DNA of 43,085 nt from Rhodospirillaceae bacterium (GCA_947476695.1 CANJRD010000026.1:1-43085); one strand, 5' to 3'. Positions 1 through 9,922 are shown, counted from the first letter of the stretch. Numbers and translations: made by a program. Notes: generated from the sequence alone by a model not told the origin.

Positions 1-367
1 GCGCATCGGCCAGATCAAGGACAAGGAAGAGGTGGTCGGCAATCAGACCCGCGTCAAAGTGGTGAAGAACAAGGTCGCGCCGCCGTTCAAGGTGGTCGAG
101 TTCGACATCATGTACGGCGAGGGCGTGTCCAAGACCGGTGAGTTGCTCGATCTCGGCGTGAAAGCCGGATTGATCGAGAAGTCCGGCTCCTGGTTCTCCT
201 ACAAATCCGAACGCATCGGCCAAGGCCGCGAGAACGCCAAAGCGTTCCTGAAGGAACGCAAGGAAGTCGCCGCCGAGATCGAGAACCAAATCCGCGTCAA
301 CGCCGGTCTCCTGGCCAACGCCATGACCGCCGCGCCGACGGAAGAGGAACTGGCCGACGCCGAGTAA
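1..367 (+). CDS. recA: RecA recombinase, C-terminal part (5' end outside window)
   Basis: This is the last ~121 residues of RecA, the ATP-dependent strand-exchange protein that also triggers LexA self-cleavage in the SOS response. The frame is open from base 2 ([10 protein letters not shown]) with no start, so the gene begins before the window. RecA C-terminal landmarks are visible: [17 protein letters not shown], then [20 protein letters not shown], then [19 protein letters not shown]. The protein ends in the usual acidic tail (EEELADAE). Two hairpins follow, and alaS starts 389 bases downstream on the same strand, an order often seen in alphaproteobacteria. Identity is certain; the promoter and SOS box would lie outside the window. 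Confidence 0.97.
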   Translation, partial: RIGQIKDKEEVVGNQTRVKVVKNKVAPPFKVVEFDIMYGEGVSKTGELLDLGVKAGLIEKSGSWFSYKSERIGQGRENAKAFLKERKEVAAEIENQIRVNAGLLANAMTAAPTEEELADAE

Positions 368-386
368 GCGTCTCACGTAACGCCCC

Positions 387-430
387 GAGCCCCGCCATTC
401 ACGGTCCGCCCAGACCGGCGGGGCTCACCC
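387..430 (+). terminator. Hairpin after recA
   Basis: GAGCCCCGCC at 387-396 pairs with GGCGGGGCTC at 417-426, giving a 10-bp GC-rich stem with a 20-base loop, 20 bases after the recA stop. Only a weak T-rich stretch follows (AATCTTTCTT), so it may be an attenuating or 3'-protecting hairpin rather than the main terminator. Confidence 0.5.
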
Positions 431-505
431 AATCTTTCTTCAGTTTCCTAACCCCAGCGTTTCTTTAGCTACCCCTGCTATCCCTGTTTTCTTCCCCTGA
501 CTTGA

Positions 506-545
506 AGAGCCAAATCCACTCACCCCGGATTTGGCTCTTTTTTTA
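506..545 (+). terminator. Rho-independent terminator between recA and alaS
   Basis: AGAGCCAAATCC (506-517) pairs perfectly with GGATTTGGCTCT (527-538) around a 9-base loop and runs straight into a long T tract (538-544). This is a textbook intrinsic terminator and probably ends the recA transcript. The remaining ~210 bases up to alaS (546-756) hold no convincing gene and presumably carry the alaS promoter, which I cannot place. Confidence 0.85.
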
Positions 546-756
546 ATCAGAAAGGGCCGCTTACCGTTAGAGCTTGTGGCGTGAGGTTATTGCGTCGGCG
601 GGTTTCCTGGACTTAAGCCGGCCTGACGGGTTAAAACCGCCGCCCCGCTCGGGCTTTGGCTCGCGGGCTGCCGTCCCTCCGTTTCTGTCCATCCGCGGTC
701 GGGTCCCGGTTTTGCCGCCGGTCTGACGCGCGGTTTCAAGCGAGTTCAAAACCGCG

Positions 757-3426
757 ATGAGCACCACCCAGGAAATCCGCAGCGCGTTCCTGAACTTCTT
801 CGCCAAGAATGGCCATGAAGTCGTCGCCTCGAGCCCGCTCGTGCCGCGCAACGATCCGTCGTTGATGTTCACCAACGCCGGCATGGTGCAGTTCAAGAAC
901 GTGTTCACCGGCAACGAGACGCGCCCCTATTCGCGCGCGGCCAGCTCGCAGAAATGCGTGCGCGCCGGGGGCAAGCACAACGACTTGGACAACGTCGGCT
1001 ACACCGCGCGGCATCACACCTTCTTCGAGATGCTCGGCAACTTCTCGTTCGGCGACTATTTCAAGGAAGGCGCGATTGCCTTCGCCTGGGACTTGATCAC
1101 CAAGGAATACGCGCTCGACAAGAAGCGCCTGATGGTGACGGTGCACTCGTCCGACGAGGAAGCCGCCGGACTCTGGAAAAAGATCGCGGGCTTCTCCGAG
1201 GACAAGATCGTGCGTATTCCGACGTCCGACAATTTCTGGTCGATGGGTGAGACCGGGCCTTGCGGCCCCTGCACCGAAATCTTCTGGGACCACGGCGAGA
1301 AAATCCCGGGCGGCCCGCCGGGCAGCGCGGATGCCGACGGCGATCGCTTCGTCGAGATCTGGAACAACGTGTTCATGCAGTTCGAGCAGGTGGACGCGAC
1401 CACGCGGATCAACCTGCCCAAGCCGTCCGTCGACACCGGCATGGGGCTCGAGCGCGTCGCGGCCGTGCTGCAGGGCGTGACCAACAACTACGACATCGAT
1501 TTGTTCCAGGCGTTGATCGGCGCGATCGCGCAGGCCGCCGGCACGGACCCGAAAGGCCCGCACAAGGCGTCACATCGCGTCATCGCCGATCACCTGCGCG
1601 CGTCCGGTTTCCTGATCGCCGATGGCGTGCTGCCGTCGAACGAGGGCCGCGGCTACGTGCTGCGCCGGATCATGCGCCGCGCCATGCGTCACGCCACGCT
1701 GATGGGCGTCGAGGATACGCTGCTCTACAAACTCGTGCCGGCCTTGGTCGCACACATGGGCGGCCAGTATCCCGAACTTGAACGCGCCCAGGCGCTGATC
1801 ACCGAAACGCTGTCGCTCGAGGAGACGCGCTTCAAGTCCATGCTGGATCGCGGTCTCAAACTGCTCGACGAAGAGACATCGTCGCTTGCGGCCGGCGGTC
1901 AATTGTCGGGCGACGTCGCCTTCAAGCTTTACGATACCTTCGGTTTCCCGCTCGATCTGACCCAGGACGCGTTGCGTCCGCGCAACATCGGCGTCGATGT
2001 GAACGGCTTCAACGCCGCCATGGAACGCCAGCGCGCCGAAGCGCGCAAAGCCTGGTCCGGCTCGGGCGAAGCGGCGACGGAAAAAGTATGGTTCGAGATC
2101 AAGGACAAGGCCGGCGCGTCTGACTTCCTCGGCTACGCCACCGAGGCTGCCGAAGGCCGCATCACCGCGCTTGTCGTCGGCGGCAAGCCGGTCGATGAAG
2201 CAAAGACCGGCCAGGAGGTCTTTGTCCTCGCCAATCAGACACCCTTCTACGCGGAATCCGGTGGCCAGATCGGCGACACCGGGACGATCGTCATCGGCGG
2301 CGGCAAGGCCAAGATCGAAGTCACCGACACGCAGAAGAAGCTCGACACCTTGCACGTGCATCACGGCAAGGTCGTCTCCGGCACCGTGAAGGTCGGCGAC
2401 GAAGCGCAGTTCAACGTCGACGGTCCGCATCGCGCGGCGGTGCGCGGTCATCACTCCGCCACGCACTTGCTGCACAGCGCCTTGCGCCAGGTGCTCGGCA
2501 CACACGTCACCCAGAAGGGATCGCTGGTCACCTCCGAGCGCCTGCGCTTCGACGTCAGCCATCCCAAGCCGTTGAGCGCGGAAGAAGCGCGCAGGGTGGA
2601 GAATCTGGTGAACGCCGAGGTCCGCAAGAACGAAGCCGTGACCACGCGCCTGATGGACCCGGAATCCGCCCAGAAGGCGGGCGCGATGGCGCTGTTCGGC
2701 GAGAAGTACGGCGAGGAAGTGCGGGTCGTCGCCATGGGCGGCGTGAACGACAGCAACATCAACTTCTCAGTCGAGTTGTGCGGCGGCACGCACGTGCGCC
2801 GTACCGGCGACATCGGCCTGTTCAAGATCGTGGGCGAGTCCGCGGTCGGTTCCGGTGTGCGCCGCATCGAAGCGGTCACCGGTGTGGCGGCCGAAACCTG
2901 GGTCGCCGATCAGGAACGCATGTTGCGGGAGGCCGCCGACGTGCTGCGTACCGGGCCGGCCGAATTGCCGGGTCGCATCGCCTCCCTGCAGGAGGATCGT
3001 CGCAAGCTCGAACGCGAGATCGTCGAACTGCGCAAGAAGCTCGCCACCGGTGGCGGTGGAAGCGCAGGCCCGGCGGCATCGCAGGCCAAGACCATCAGCG
3101 GCATCAAGTTCGATGGCCGTGTGCTGGCTGACGTCCCCGGCAAAGACCTCAAGAGCATCGCGGACGAGATGAAGAAGCAGATCGGCTCGGGCGTCATCGC
3201 GCTGGTCAGCACCAGCGACGGCAAGGCGAACGTCGTCGTCGGCGTCACCGACGACCTGACGGGGCGAATCAGCGCCGTGGATCTGGTGCGCAGCGGTTCC
3301 GCAGCCGTGGGCGGGAAGGGCGGCGGCGGTCGTCCGGACATGGCCCAGGCCGGCGGTCCGGACGGTGGCAAGGCCGCGGAAGCGCTGGCGGCGATCGAGG
3401 GCGATCTCGCCAAGCTTGCCGTTTAA
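757..3426 (+). CDS. alaS: Alanine--tRNA ligase
   Basis: Charges tRNA-Ala with alanine in the cytoplasm and hydrolyses mischarged Ser- or Gly-tRNA-Ala. The 889-residue length is normal for a bacterial AlaRS. The class II catalytic domain comes first ([20 protein letters not shown], then [12 protein letters not shown] and the [11 protein letters not shown] region). The tRNA-binding domain follows ([19 protein letters not shown]). The editing domain has the zinc ligands H566xxxH570 and C675xxxH679 (CGGTH). A coiled-coil linker (about 745-765) leads to the C-Ala/DHHA1 domain, with a glycine-rich stretch [16 protein letters not shown] near the end. ATG 757 is the family start. Downstream is a hairpin and then the phasin gene. 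Confidence 0.98.
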   Translation: MSTTQEIRSAFLNFFAKNGHEVVASSPLVPRNDPSLMFTNAGMVQFKNVFTGNETRPYSRAASSQKCVRAGGKHNDLDNVGYTARHHTFFEMLGNFSFGDYFKEGAIAFAWDLITKEYALDKKRLMVTVHSSDEEAAGLWKKIAGFSEDKIVRIPTSDNFWSMGETGPCGPCTEIFWDHGEKIPGGPPGSADADGDRFVEIWNNVFMQFEQVDATTRINLPKPSVDTGMGLERVAAVLQGVTNNYDIDLFQALIGAIAQAAGTDPKGPHKASHRVIADHLRASGFLIADGVLPSNEGRGYVLRRIMRRAMRHATLMGVEDTLLYKLVPALVAHMGGQYPELERAQALITETLSLEETRFKSMLDRGLKLLDEETSSLAAGGQLSGDVAFKLYDTFGFPLDLTQDALRPRNIGVDVNGFNAAMERQRAEARKAWSGSGEAATEKVWFEIKDKAGASDFLGYATEAAEGRITALVVGGKPVDEAKTGQEVFVLANQTPFYAESGGQIGDTGTIVIGGGKAKIEVTDTQKKLDTLHVHHGKVVSGTVKVGDEAQFNVDGPHRAAVRGHHSATHLLHSALRQVLGTHVTQKGSLVTSERLRFDVSHPKPLSAEEARRVENLVNAEVRKNEAVTTRLMDPESAQKAGAMALFGEKYGEEVRVVAMGGVNDSNINFSVELCGGTHVRRTGDIGLFKIVGESAVGSGVRRIEAVTGVAAETWVADQERMLREAADVLRTGPAELPGRIASLQEDRRKLEREIVELRKKLATGGGGSAGPAASQAKTISGIKFDGRVLADVPGKDLKSIADEMKKQIGSGVIALVSTSDGKANVVVGVTDDLTGRISAVDLVRSGSAAVGGKGGGGRPDMAQAGGPDGGKAAEALAAIEGDLAKLAV

Positions 3427-3448
3427 TCTATTATTTTCATGATATTAT

Positions 3449-3476
3449 GGCCTGATCCGGGATTCCGGATCGGGGC
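3449..3476 (+). terminator. Hairpin after alaS
   Basis: GATCCGG (3454-3460) and CCGGATC (3465-3471) form a perfect stem with a GATT loop, extended by flanking GGCC/GGCC. It lies 23 bases after the alaS stop. No T tract follows, so it is only a candidate terminator. Confidence 0.4.
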
Positions 3477-3486
3477 CATGATCAAT

Positions 3487-3571
3487 TTGTTGCACTGCAG
3501 CAAACCGACTTGACGTCGGCGATCTCTCCCCCATATTATGTGCACTGCAGCATAGAAATGTGCGCTGCAAA
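3487..3571 (+). promoter_or_regulatory. Phasin promoter with PhaR-like operator repeats
   Basis: TGCACTGCAGCA occurs twice, starting at 3491 and at 3541 (exactly 50 bases apart; the second reads TGCACTGCAGCATA). A degenerate third copy, TGCGCTGCAA, starts at 3561. Between the first two is a sigma70-like promoter: -35 TTGACG at 3510-3515 and -10 TATTAT at 3534-3539, 18 bases apart. The second repeat would cover the transcription start. PhaR, which controls phasin genes according to PHB content, binds CTGC/GCAG-type TGC-rich sites in other alphaproteobacteria. The assignment here is inferred from that knowledge plus the phasin gene downstream. Confidence 0.65.
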
Positions 3572-3646
3572 CTTTCGTTGGCCGGCCTCGTTGATCGGTG
3601 GGGTTGCTGGCCCGCAGAGCGCTCAAGCGAACTAAGGGTTCACCCG

Positions 3647-4084
3647 ATGAAAACCGAAAAGCAAAAAGGACTGGGTTCCATGGAAAAAGCATACAACGAC
3701 TTCGCGACCTTCAGCCAAGACAATATCGACGCCTTCGTGCGCGCGAATGCCACTTTCACGCGCGGCTTCGAACAGCTGTCGAAGAACTTCGTCGCGCTCG
3801 CCACCCGTTCGGTGGAAGACGCCGTCGAAGCCAGCAAGCGCTTCGCCGCCTGCAAGTCGATCGGTGAAGTTGTCGAACTTCAGGGCAAGTACACCCAAGA
3901 TTCGATCGAGACGTTCCTGAACGAAGGCAAGAAGGTGCAGGACCTCTCGACCGCGATCGTCAAGGAAGCGACCGGCCCGATCGCCGAACGTTTCAAGGCG
4001 ACCGTCAGCAACGGCGCAGCGGCGGCTCAGGCCACCGCGACGGCCGCTGTGAACGCGGCGCGCAACAGCAAGCAGGCTGCCTAA
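3647..4084 (+). CDS. Phasin family protein (PHA granule-associated)
   Basis: Small amphipathic helical protein of 145 residues that coats polyhydroxyalkanoate granules. It matches the phasin_2 family pattern: YNDFATFSQDNIDAFVRANATF, then repeated helical segments (FVALATRSVEDAVEASKRF, KYTQDSIETFLNEGKKVQDLS) and an Ala-rich tail ending AARNSKQAA. There is no signal peptide or membrane segment. ATG 3647 has AAGGG eight bases upstream. An in-frame ATG at 3680, preceded by AAGGA, would give the more usual N-terminus (MEKAYNDF; 134 residues), so the start is uncertain. The upstream repeats suggest PhaR control. The gene appears monocistronic, with its own terminator. Confidence 0.88.
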   Translation: MKTEKQKGLGSMEKAYNDFATFSQDNIDAFVRANATFTRGFEQLSKNFVALATRSVEDAVEASKRFAACKSIGEVVELQGKYTQDSIETFLNEGKKVQDLSTAIVKEATGPIAERFKATVSNGAAAAQATATAAVNAARNSKQAA

Positions 4085-4099
4085 CCTCCCCGAGATCAA

Positions 4100-4188
4100 T
4101 TAGGCAGCTTCGAAAGGCTAAGTGTCCTCCCACACGAAGCCTTTCAATAAAAAGCCCGGCGTCCTCCCACGCCGGGCTTTCTCTTTTC
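4100..4188 (+). ncRNA. Candidate 3'-UTR small RNA with two UCCUCCCA loops (cuckoo/CcsR-like)
   Basis: Two consecutive hairpins follow the phasin stop. Hairpin 1 pairs AAAGGCT (4113-4119) with AGCCTTT (4138-4144), plus inner GTG/CAC. Hairpin 2 pairs AAAGCCCGGCG (4151-4161) with CGCCGGGCTTT (4170-4180). Both expose the same 8-base loop, TCCTCCCA. A related CCTCCCC lies just after the stop codon (4086-4092). Alphaproteobacterial cuckoo RNAs (CcsR in Rhodobacter) are defined by hairpin loops carrying CUCCUCCC-type, anti-Shine-Dalgarno-like motifs. Membership is inferred from structure and motif only. Confidence 0.5.
4151..4186 (+). terminator. Rho-independent terminator of the phasin transcript
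   Basis: An 11-bp stem (AAAGCCCGGCG / CGCCGGGCTTT) with an 8-base loop is followed by CTCTTTT. It ends the phasin mRNA and would also form the 3' end of any small RNA released from this UTR. Confidence 0.8.
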
Positions 4189-4272
4189 GAACACGGCTCA
4201 GCCGCCCGGACCATCGCCACCAGACCTAAAACCGGGCAAAGTCGTGGTTTAAAGCCACGTCCGTGAGGCCCC

Positions 4273-5121
<849 letters not shown>

Positions 5122-5130
5122 GAGCGCAAG

Positions 5131-6315
5131 ATGTTCTTCAATCTCCTCACCGGTCTGAAGAAAGCGGGGCTGCCGGTCTCGGTCGGCGAATACCTCGGCC
5201 TGATCGGCGCGGTGAAAGCCGGCGTTGCGGCCACCGACGTCGAGCACTTCTATTATCTCGCGCGCGCCGCGCTGGTGAAGGACGAGCGCCACCTCGACCG
5301 CTTCGACCGGGTGTTCTCGGAAGTCTTCAAGGGGCTGGAGAACGACTCATCTGTCGATGAGATCTTCGCCAACATTCCCGAGGAATGGCTGAAGAGCCTC
5401 GGCCAGAAGATGCTGAGCGAAGACGAGAAAGCGAAAATCGAAGCGCTCGGCGGCTGGGAAAAGCTGATGGAGACGCTGAAGAAGCGTCTTGAGGAACAGA
5501 AGGGCGTCCACCGTGGCGGGTCCAAGTGGATCGGCACGGGCGGCACCTCGCCGTTCGGCGCCGACGGCTACAACCCGGAAGGCGTGCGCATCGGCCAGGC
5601 GGAAAGCCGCCATCGCCGCGCGGTGAAGGTCTGGGACAAGCGCGAGTTCGCCAACCTCGACGACAGCGTCGAGATCGGTACGCGCAACATCAAGGTCGCG
5701 CTGCGCCGCCTGCGGCGGTTCGCGCGCGAAGGCGCCCCGGTGGAGCTCGACATCGACGGCACGATCAAGGCCACCGCGCACCAGGGCGGGCTGCTCGATC
5801 TGCATATGGTGCCAGAGCGGCACAACGCCGTGAAAGTTTTGTTGCTGCTCGATGCCGGCGGCTCGATGGACGATCACGTGCAAGTCTGCGCCGAGCTGTT
5901 CTCAGCCGTACGCGCGGAGTTCAAGCATCTGGAGACGTTTTACTTTCACAACTGCGTTTACGAGACGGTATGGCGCGATAACAAGCGCCGCCACGCCGAG
6001 CGAATCCCGACCTATCAGCTGCTCAATGCCTACGGGCCCGATTACAAGCTGATCTTCGTCGGCGATGCGACGATGAGCCCATATGAACTGATGTATCCCG
6101 GCGGGGCTGTCGAACACTGGAACGAGGAAAGCGGCCTGGTGTGGCTGGATCGTTTCCTGCGCACCTGGAGACGTTCGGTCTGGATAAATCCCGTGCCGCG
6201 CGCGCAGTGGACCTATTCGGACTCCGTCTCCATAGTTCGCAAGGCGATGGAGCAGCGGATGTATCCCTTGACCTTGGAGGGTCTCGACGCCGCCGTGTCG
6301 GAGCTGTCTCACTGA
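5131..6315 (+). CDS. VWA domain protein, CoxE-like partner of MoxR ATPase
   Basis: Cytoplasmic 394-residue protein whose C-terminal half is a von Willebrand A domain of the CoxE-like type. The metal-site motif is DAGGSM at residues 241-246, with Gly where the classic DxSxS motif has its first Ser. As far as I recall, GGSM is normal in this subfamily, so it need not mean loss of function. The N-terminal half is helical and charged (DRFDRVFSEVFKGLEND). A glycine-rich linker follows (HRGGSKWIGTGGTSPFGADG), as in relatives. Together with the ATPase it forms a chaperone-type pair. GCTTCA...TGAAGC just after the stop (6320-6339) could be a weak hairpin. Confidence 0.88.
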   Translation: MFFNLLTGLKKAGLPVSVGEYLGLIGAVKAGVAATDVEHFYYLARAALVKDERHLDRFDRVFSEVFKGLENDSSVDEIFANIPEEWLKSLGQKMLSEDEKAKIEALGGWEKLMETLKKRLEEQKGVHRGGSKWIGTGGTSPFGADGYNPEGVRIGQAESRHRRAVKVWDKREFANLDDSVEIGTRNIKVALRRLRRFAREGAPVELDIDGTIKATAHQGGLLDLHMVPERHNAVKVLLLLDAGGSMDDHVQVCAELFSAVRAEFKHLETFYFHNCVYETVWRDNKRRHAERIPTYQLLNAYGPDYKLIFVGDATMSPYELMYPGGAVEHWNEESGLVWLDRFLRTWRRSVWINPVPRAQWTYSDSVSIVRKAMEQRMYPLTLEGLDAAVSELSH

Positions 6316-6447
6316 GCGAGCTTCACATTGTAATGAAGCCACGAACCTGCGCCATCTGGGTACGCTGATGGCCCTTACGTGCGATTGACTCGGGGTCGCG
6401 GAAGCGCATGCTCGAAGTCTTCTGCTGGCATTGGATCGGGGTAGGAA

Positions 6448-7737
6448 GTGAAAGACAGCGGCGACGACATATCGGCCGTACTCGGCCTCGATAAGTCAGA
6501 AGAAACGGGGCTCACCGCACGCCTGTTGGCGGGCAAGTTCCGCTGGCCCCTGATTGCGGGCGGCCTGATCGTGATTGCCTTCGTCGCGTCGCGCATGTTC
6601 AGCAGCGGTCCGCCGGTTGAGTACCAGACCGCGAACATCGCTAAAGGCGGGCTCGTCGCCAGCGTCACGGCGACGGGCACTTTGCAGCCATTGAACACCG
6701 TCGACATCGGGCCCGAGATTTCCGGGCAGATCGTGAAGGTGCTAGTCGACTTCAACGATCGCGTCACGGCGGGCCAGGTGCTGGCCGTGATGGATACCGA
6801 AAATCTGCATGCCCGCGTGTTGCAGTCGCGCGCCTCGCTGGCGGCGGCGAAAGCGAAGGTCGAGGATTCCCGCGCCACCGCCGCCGAGACCAAGCTGCGG
6901 CTCGCGCGCCTGAAGGATTTGCAGGCACGCGGCAATGCGTCCAAGCAGGATCTCGATACCGCCGAGGCCGCCGACGCACGCGCACGCGCCGGCGTCACCA
7001 ATGCCCAAGCGCAGGTCGATGTCGCGCAAGCCAACGCCAACGCCGACGCAACCACATTGGCGAAGACCGAGATCAAGGCGCCGATCAGCGGCATCGTCCT
7101 GTCGCGTTCGGTCGATCCCGGCCAGGTCGTGGCTGCGACTTTCCAAACGCCGGTGCTGTTCAAGCTCGCTGAAGATCTGCGCCAGATGGAGTTGCTGGTC
7201 GACGTCGACGAAGCCGATATCGGCTTCGTGCAGGAGGGCCAGACGGCAACCTTCACCGTGGACGCATTCCAGGACCGCCAGTTCCCGGCCGTCATCTCCC
7301 AAGTGCGCTTCGCGCCGCGCACGGTCGACAATGTCGTGACCTATCAAGCCGTGCTGACCGTGGCCAACGAAGACCTCAGCTTACGGCCGGGCATGACAGC
7401 CACGTCGACCATCACCACGGCCACCCGGCAGAACGCTGTGCTGCTGCCGAATGCGGCGTTGCGGTTCCAGCCGCCGCCGACAGAGACCGCGGCGGACGGA
7501 CGGGGCGCGCCGCCGGGCCTGTTCAAGATGTTCGTGCCGAAGGGCATGGGGCAGCCGGGCGCGACCTCGGCCAAGACGCCCGGCGCCAGCCAACGTGTTT
7601 GGACACTCGACGGTCGCGAACTCAAAGCCATCGATATCAAAGTGGGGTTGAGCGACGGCCAGCGCACGGAAATCGTCGAAGGCCCGCTCAAGCCGGGCGA
7701 TCGCGTTGTCATCGGCCTGCCGAAGCCGAAGCGGTAG
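6448..7737 (+). CDS. MacA-like periplasmic adaptor (HlyD/RND-type membrane fusion protein)
   Basis: Adaptor subunit of 429 residues for a MacAB-type ABC exporter, anchored in the inner membrane and projecting into the periplasm. A ~32-residue cytoplasmic tail precedes one membrane helix (about 33-50, WPLIAGGLIVIAFVASRMF). A barrel-sandwich/lipoyl half follows (GTLQPLNTVDIGPEISGQI), then an Ala-rich coiled-coil hairpin (RVLQSRASLAAAKAKVEDSR to VAQANANADATTLAKTEIKAP) and beta-barrel domains. The start is GTG 6448, chosen because GGGG at 6438-6441 can act as ribosome site; no better ATG exists. Its stop is four bases before the ATPase gene. The transported substrate is unknown, and no outer-membrane TolC-like gene is adjacent. 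Confidence 0.88.
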   Translation: MKDSGDDISAVLGLDKSEETGLTARLLAGKFRWPLIAGGLIVIAFVASRMFSSGPPVEYQTANIAKGGLVASVTATGTLQPLNTVDIGPEISGQIVKVLVDFNDRVTAGQVLAVMDTENLHARVLQSRASLAAAKAKVEDSRATAAETKLRLARLKDLQARGNASKQDLDTAEAADARARAGVTNAQAQVDVAQANANADATTLAKTEIKAPISGIVLSRSVDPGQVVAATFQTPVLFKLAEDLRQMELLVDVDEADIGFVQEGQTATFTVDAFQDRQFPAVISQVRFAPRTVDNVVTYQAVLTVANEDLSLRPGMTATSTITTATRQNAVLLPNAALRFQPPPTETAADGRGAPPGLFKMFVPKGMGQPGATSAKTPGASQRVWTLDGRELKAIDIKVGLSDGQRTEIVEGPLKPGDRVVIGLPKPKR

Positions 7738-7741
7738 CCCG

Positions 7742-8476
7742 ATGGCGTCTGTGGCCCTCGCAGCAAACTCCACGGCGCCTCTGCCCGTCGCGGCATTCGA
7801 GCGCGTCTACAAGATTTACGGCCGCGGCGACACCGAGGTGCGTGCCCTCGATGGCGTCAGCCTGGAAATTGCCGACGGCGCTTTCGTCGCGGTGATGGGA
7901 CCCTCGGGTTCCGGCAAGTCGACGGCGATGAATATTCTCGGGTGTCTCGATCAACCCACAGCGGGCGCCTACAAGTTCAAAGGTGTTGACGTCGCCAAGA
8001 TCAGCCGCGATCAGCGCGCGCTTCTGCGGCGGCATTATCTCGGCTTCGTCTTCCAGGGTTTCAATCTGCTGGCACGCACCAGCGCGCTTGAGAACCTGGA
8101 ACTGCCGCTGATCTATCGCCGCGTCCCCAAGGCCACGCGCCGCGAACTGGCGATGGAAGCGCTCGAGATCGTTGGCCTGAAAGGCCGCGAACACCATACG
8201 GCGGCCGAACTCTCCGGCGGGCAGCAGCAGCGCGTTGCCATCGCCCGCGCCATCGTGACCAAGCCGACACTGCTTCTTGCCGATGAGCCGACCGGGAATC
8301 TCGATAGCGCCCGTAGCCACGAGATCATGCAGCTGCTGACGCGGCTCAACCGCGAGCGCGGGCTGACCATCGTGCTGGTGACGCACGAGGAAGACATTGC
8401 TGCGTTCGCGGGCCGCCGCCTTGATTTCCGCGACGGTCATATCGTCCGCCAGATCGAAACGCCACGGGCGGGGTAG
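7742..8476 (+). CDS. ABC transporter ATP-binding protein (MacB/LolD-like)
   Basis: Cytoplasmic ATPase of 244 residues that energises the adjacent permease. It has Walker [10 protein letters not shown] (53-61), a Q-loop ([10 protein letters not shown]), the signature LSGGQQQR, Walker [13 protein letters not shown] and the H-loop (VTHEED). These are hallmarks of the MacB/LolD/FtsE-type family. In Escherichia coli MacB, ATPase and permease are one chain; here they are separate genes, common in such tripartite systems. ATG 7742 is used because an upstream TTG would overlap the adaptor gene. Confidence 0.92.
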   Translation: MASVALAANSTAPLPVAAFERVYKIYGRGDTEVRALDGVSLEIADGAFVAVMGPSGSGKSTAMNILGCLDQPTAGAYKFKGVDVAKISRDQRALLRRHYLGFVFQGFNLLARTSALENLELPLIYRRVPKATRRELAMEALEIVGLKGREHHTAAELSGGQQQRVAIARAIVTKPTLLLADEPTGNLDSARSHEIMQLLTRLNRERGLTIVLVTHEEDIAAFAGRRLDFRDGHIVRQIETPRAG

Positions 8477-8483
8477 GCGCAGC

Positions 8484-9689
8484 ATGTTCGGCAACACCGT
8501 CATCATGTCCATGCGGGAAATTCGCCGCAACGTCCTGCGCTCATGCCTGACGGTGCTCGGCATCATCATCGGCGTTGCCGCCGTGATCATCATCGTCACG
8601 CTCGGCGCGGGCACGACCCGCCAGGTCCAGGACGAAATCTCGAAGATGGGCTCGAACATGCTGACGGTAATGCCCGGCAACATGATGCGCATGGGCTCCG
8701 GGTTGTCGGCGCCGCCGTTCGATGTGGCGGATATCAACATTCTTCGCCGCGAAGTCACCGGCCTCGCCGCGATCGCGCCCGTCTCCCTGCGCCAATTGCA
8801 GGTCGTGATCGGCAACGAGAACCGCCGCGTCAACGTGATGGGCACAGACTCCGACTTCTCCGTCGTTCGGAACTGGCAGGTGATCGAAGGCCGCAACTTC
8901 ACGCCCAGCGAGGTGCGCGCCGGCCGCGCGGTCTGCATCGTCGGCATGACCATCAAGACCGAGATGTTCGCGGGCCAAGATCCGATCGGCGCGACGATCC
9001 GCATCGGCAAGGTCGCTTGCGAGGTCATCGGCGTGCTGGAATCCAAAGGCCAGGCGATGTTCGGCGGCGATCAGGACGAAACCGTCGTCATCCCGATCCG
9101 GGCCTTCCAGCGCCGGCTGGCGGGATCGAGCAAGATCAACCAGATCTATCTGTCGGCTGAAGACCCGGACGGCATCCAGGAGGTCAAGGAGCAGGTCGAT
9201 CGCGTGATGCGCGAGCGCCGTAAAATCGCACCGGGCGCGCCGGAGGATTTCAATATCCGCGACATGACCGAAGTCAGCACGATGATGCAAAGCACCACCG
9301 GAATCCTGACGGGGTTCCTCAGCGCTATCGCCGCGGTCAGCCTTCTGGTCGGCGGCATCGGCATTATGAACATCATGCTGGTCTCGGTGACCGAGCGCAC
9401 GCGCGAGATCGGGATACGCCTGGCCATCGGCGCGCAGGAGAAGGAGGTGCTGCTGCAGTTCCTGGTCGAGGCGGCGATGCTGTCGGCCTTCGGCGGCCTG
9501 GTCGGCATCTTGATCGGAATGCTGGCGGCGGCCGCGATCGCCCCGGCGCTCAATGTGCCGTTCGTCTGGCAACCCAGCACGATCATGATCGCGTTCACGT
9601 TCTCGGCGATGGTCGGCGTTGTCTTCGGCTATGTCCCGGCCCGCCGCGCCGCCAGGCTCGATCCCATCGAAGCCCTGCGGCACGAATAA
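8484..9689 (+). CDS. MacB-like ABC permease (FtsX domain)
   Basis: Inner-membrane permease of 401 residues. One membrane helix lies near the N-terminus (about 18-40, LTVLGIIIGVAAVIIIVTLG). A large periplasmic MacB core domain follows, then three helices in the C-terminal FtsX domain (SLLVGGIGIMNIMLVSVTER, the GGLVGILIGMLAAAAIA region, IMIAFTFSAMVGVVFGYVPA). The end PARRAARLDPIEALRHE is the standard family ending. ATG 8484 starts eight bases after the ATPase stop; longer starts would run into that gene. Together the three genes form one mechanotransmission-type export or efflux operon, possibly for macrolides, peptides or lipids. Confidence 0.92.
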   Translation: MFGNTVIMSMREIRRNVLRSCLTVLGIIIGVAAVIIIVTLGAGTTRQVQDEISKMGSNMLTVMPGNMMRMGSGLSAPPFDVADINILRREVTGLAAIAPVSLRQLQVVIGNENRRVNVMGTDSDFSVVRNWQVIEGRNFTPSEVRAGRAVCIVGMTIKTEMFAGQDPIGATIRIGKVACEVIGVLESKGQAMFGGDQDETVVIPIRAFQRRLAGSSKINQIYLSAEDPDGIQEVKEQVDRVMRERRKIAPGAPEDFNIRDMTEVSTMMQSTTGILTGFLSAIAAVSLLVGGIGIMNIMLVSVTERTREIGIRLAIGAQEKEVLLQFLVEAAMLSAFGGLVGILIGMLAAAAIAPALNVPFVWQPSTIMIAFTFSAMVGVVFGYVPARRAARLDPIEALRHE

Positions 9690-9692
9690 ACC

Positions 9693-9869
9693 ATGGCCGA
9701 GATCGTCAACCTGCGTCACGCCCGCAAGGCAAAGGCGCGCGACGACAAAGCCAAGCAAGCCGACGCCAATCGCGCCAAATTCGGGCGCACAAAAGCCGAG
9801 CGGACGAAGGCGGAGAAAGAGAGCGGGCGTCTGTCGCGGGATGTCGACGGCGCGAAGCTGGACGACTAA
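9693..9869 (+). CDS. Small DUF4169-like basic protein
   Basis: A 58-residue highly charged protein beginning MAEIVNLRHARKAKARDDK and ending DVDGAKLDD. The N-terminal INLRxARKxKxR motif followed by Ala/Lys-rich helix is the pattern of DUF4169, a small alphaproteobacterial family of unknown role. ATG 9693 lies three bases after the permease stop, so it may be translated from the same mRNA. No membrane segment or cysteine is present. The function is unknown. Confidence 0.75.
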   Translation: MAEIVNLRHARKAKARDDKAKQADANRAKFGRTKAERTKAEKESGRLSRDVDGAKLDD

Positions 9870-9870
9870 G

Positions 9871-9915
9871 GCGTGATCCGGAAAACGGGGTTCCGGTTTT
9901 CCGAAAAGATCACGC
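9871..9915. repeat. Rhizobiales-type intergenic palindrome
   Basis: GCGTGATC (9871-9878) and GATCACGC (9908-9915) bracket an inner inverted repeat CGGAAAAC...GTTTTCCG. The form GTGATCCGGAAAA...TTTTCCGAAAAGATCAC is a recurrent intergenic element in Bradyrhizobium, Mesorhizobium and relatives. Here it lies between convergent genes and could serve as a transcription stop for both. It gives a weak hint of taxonomic affinity. Confidence 0.7.
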
Positions 9916-9922
9916 CCAGACT

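Noticed and set aside
5851-5868. Loss of the VWA metal site (DAGGS instead of DxSxS)
   Set aside because: As far as I recall the GGSM form is usual in this CoxE-like subfamily, so it is not evidence for inactivation.
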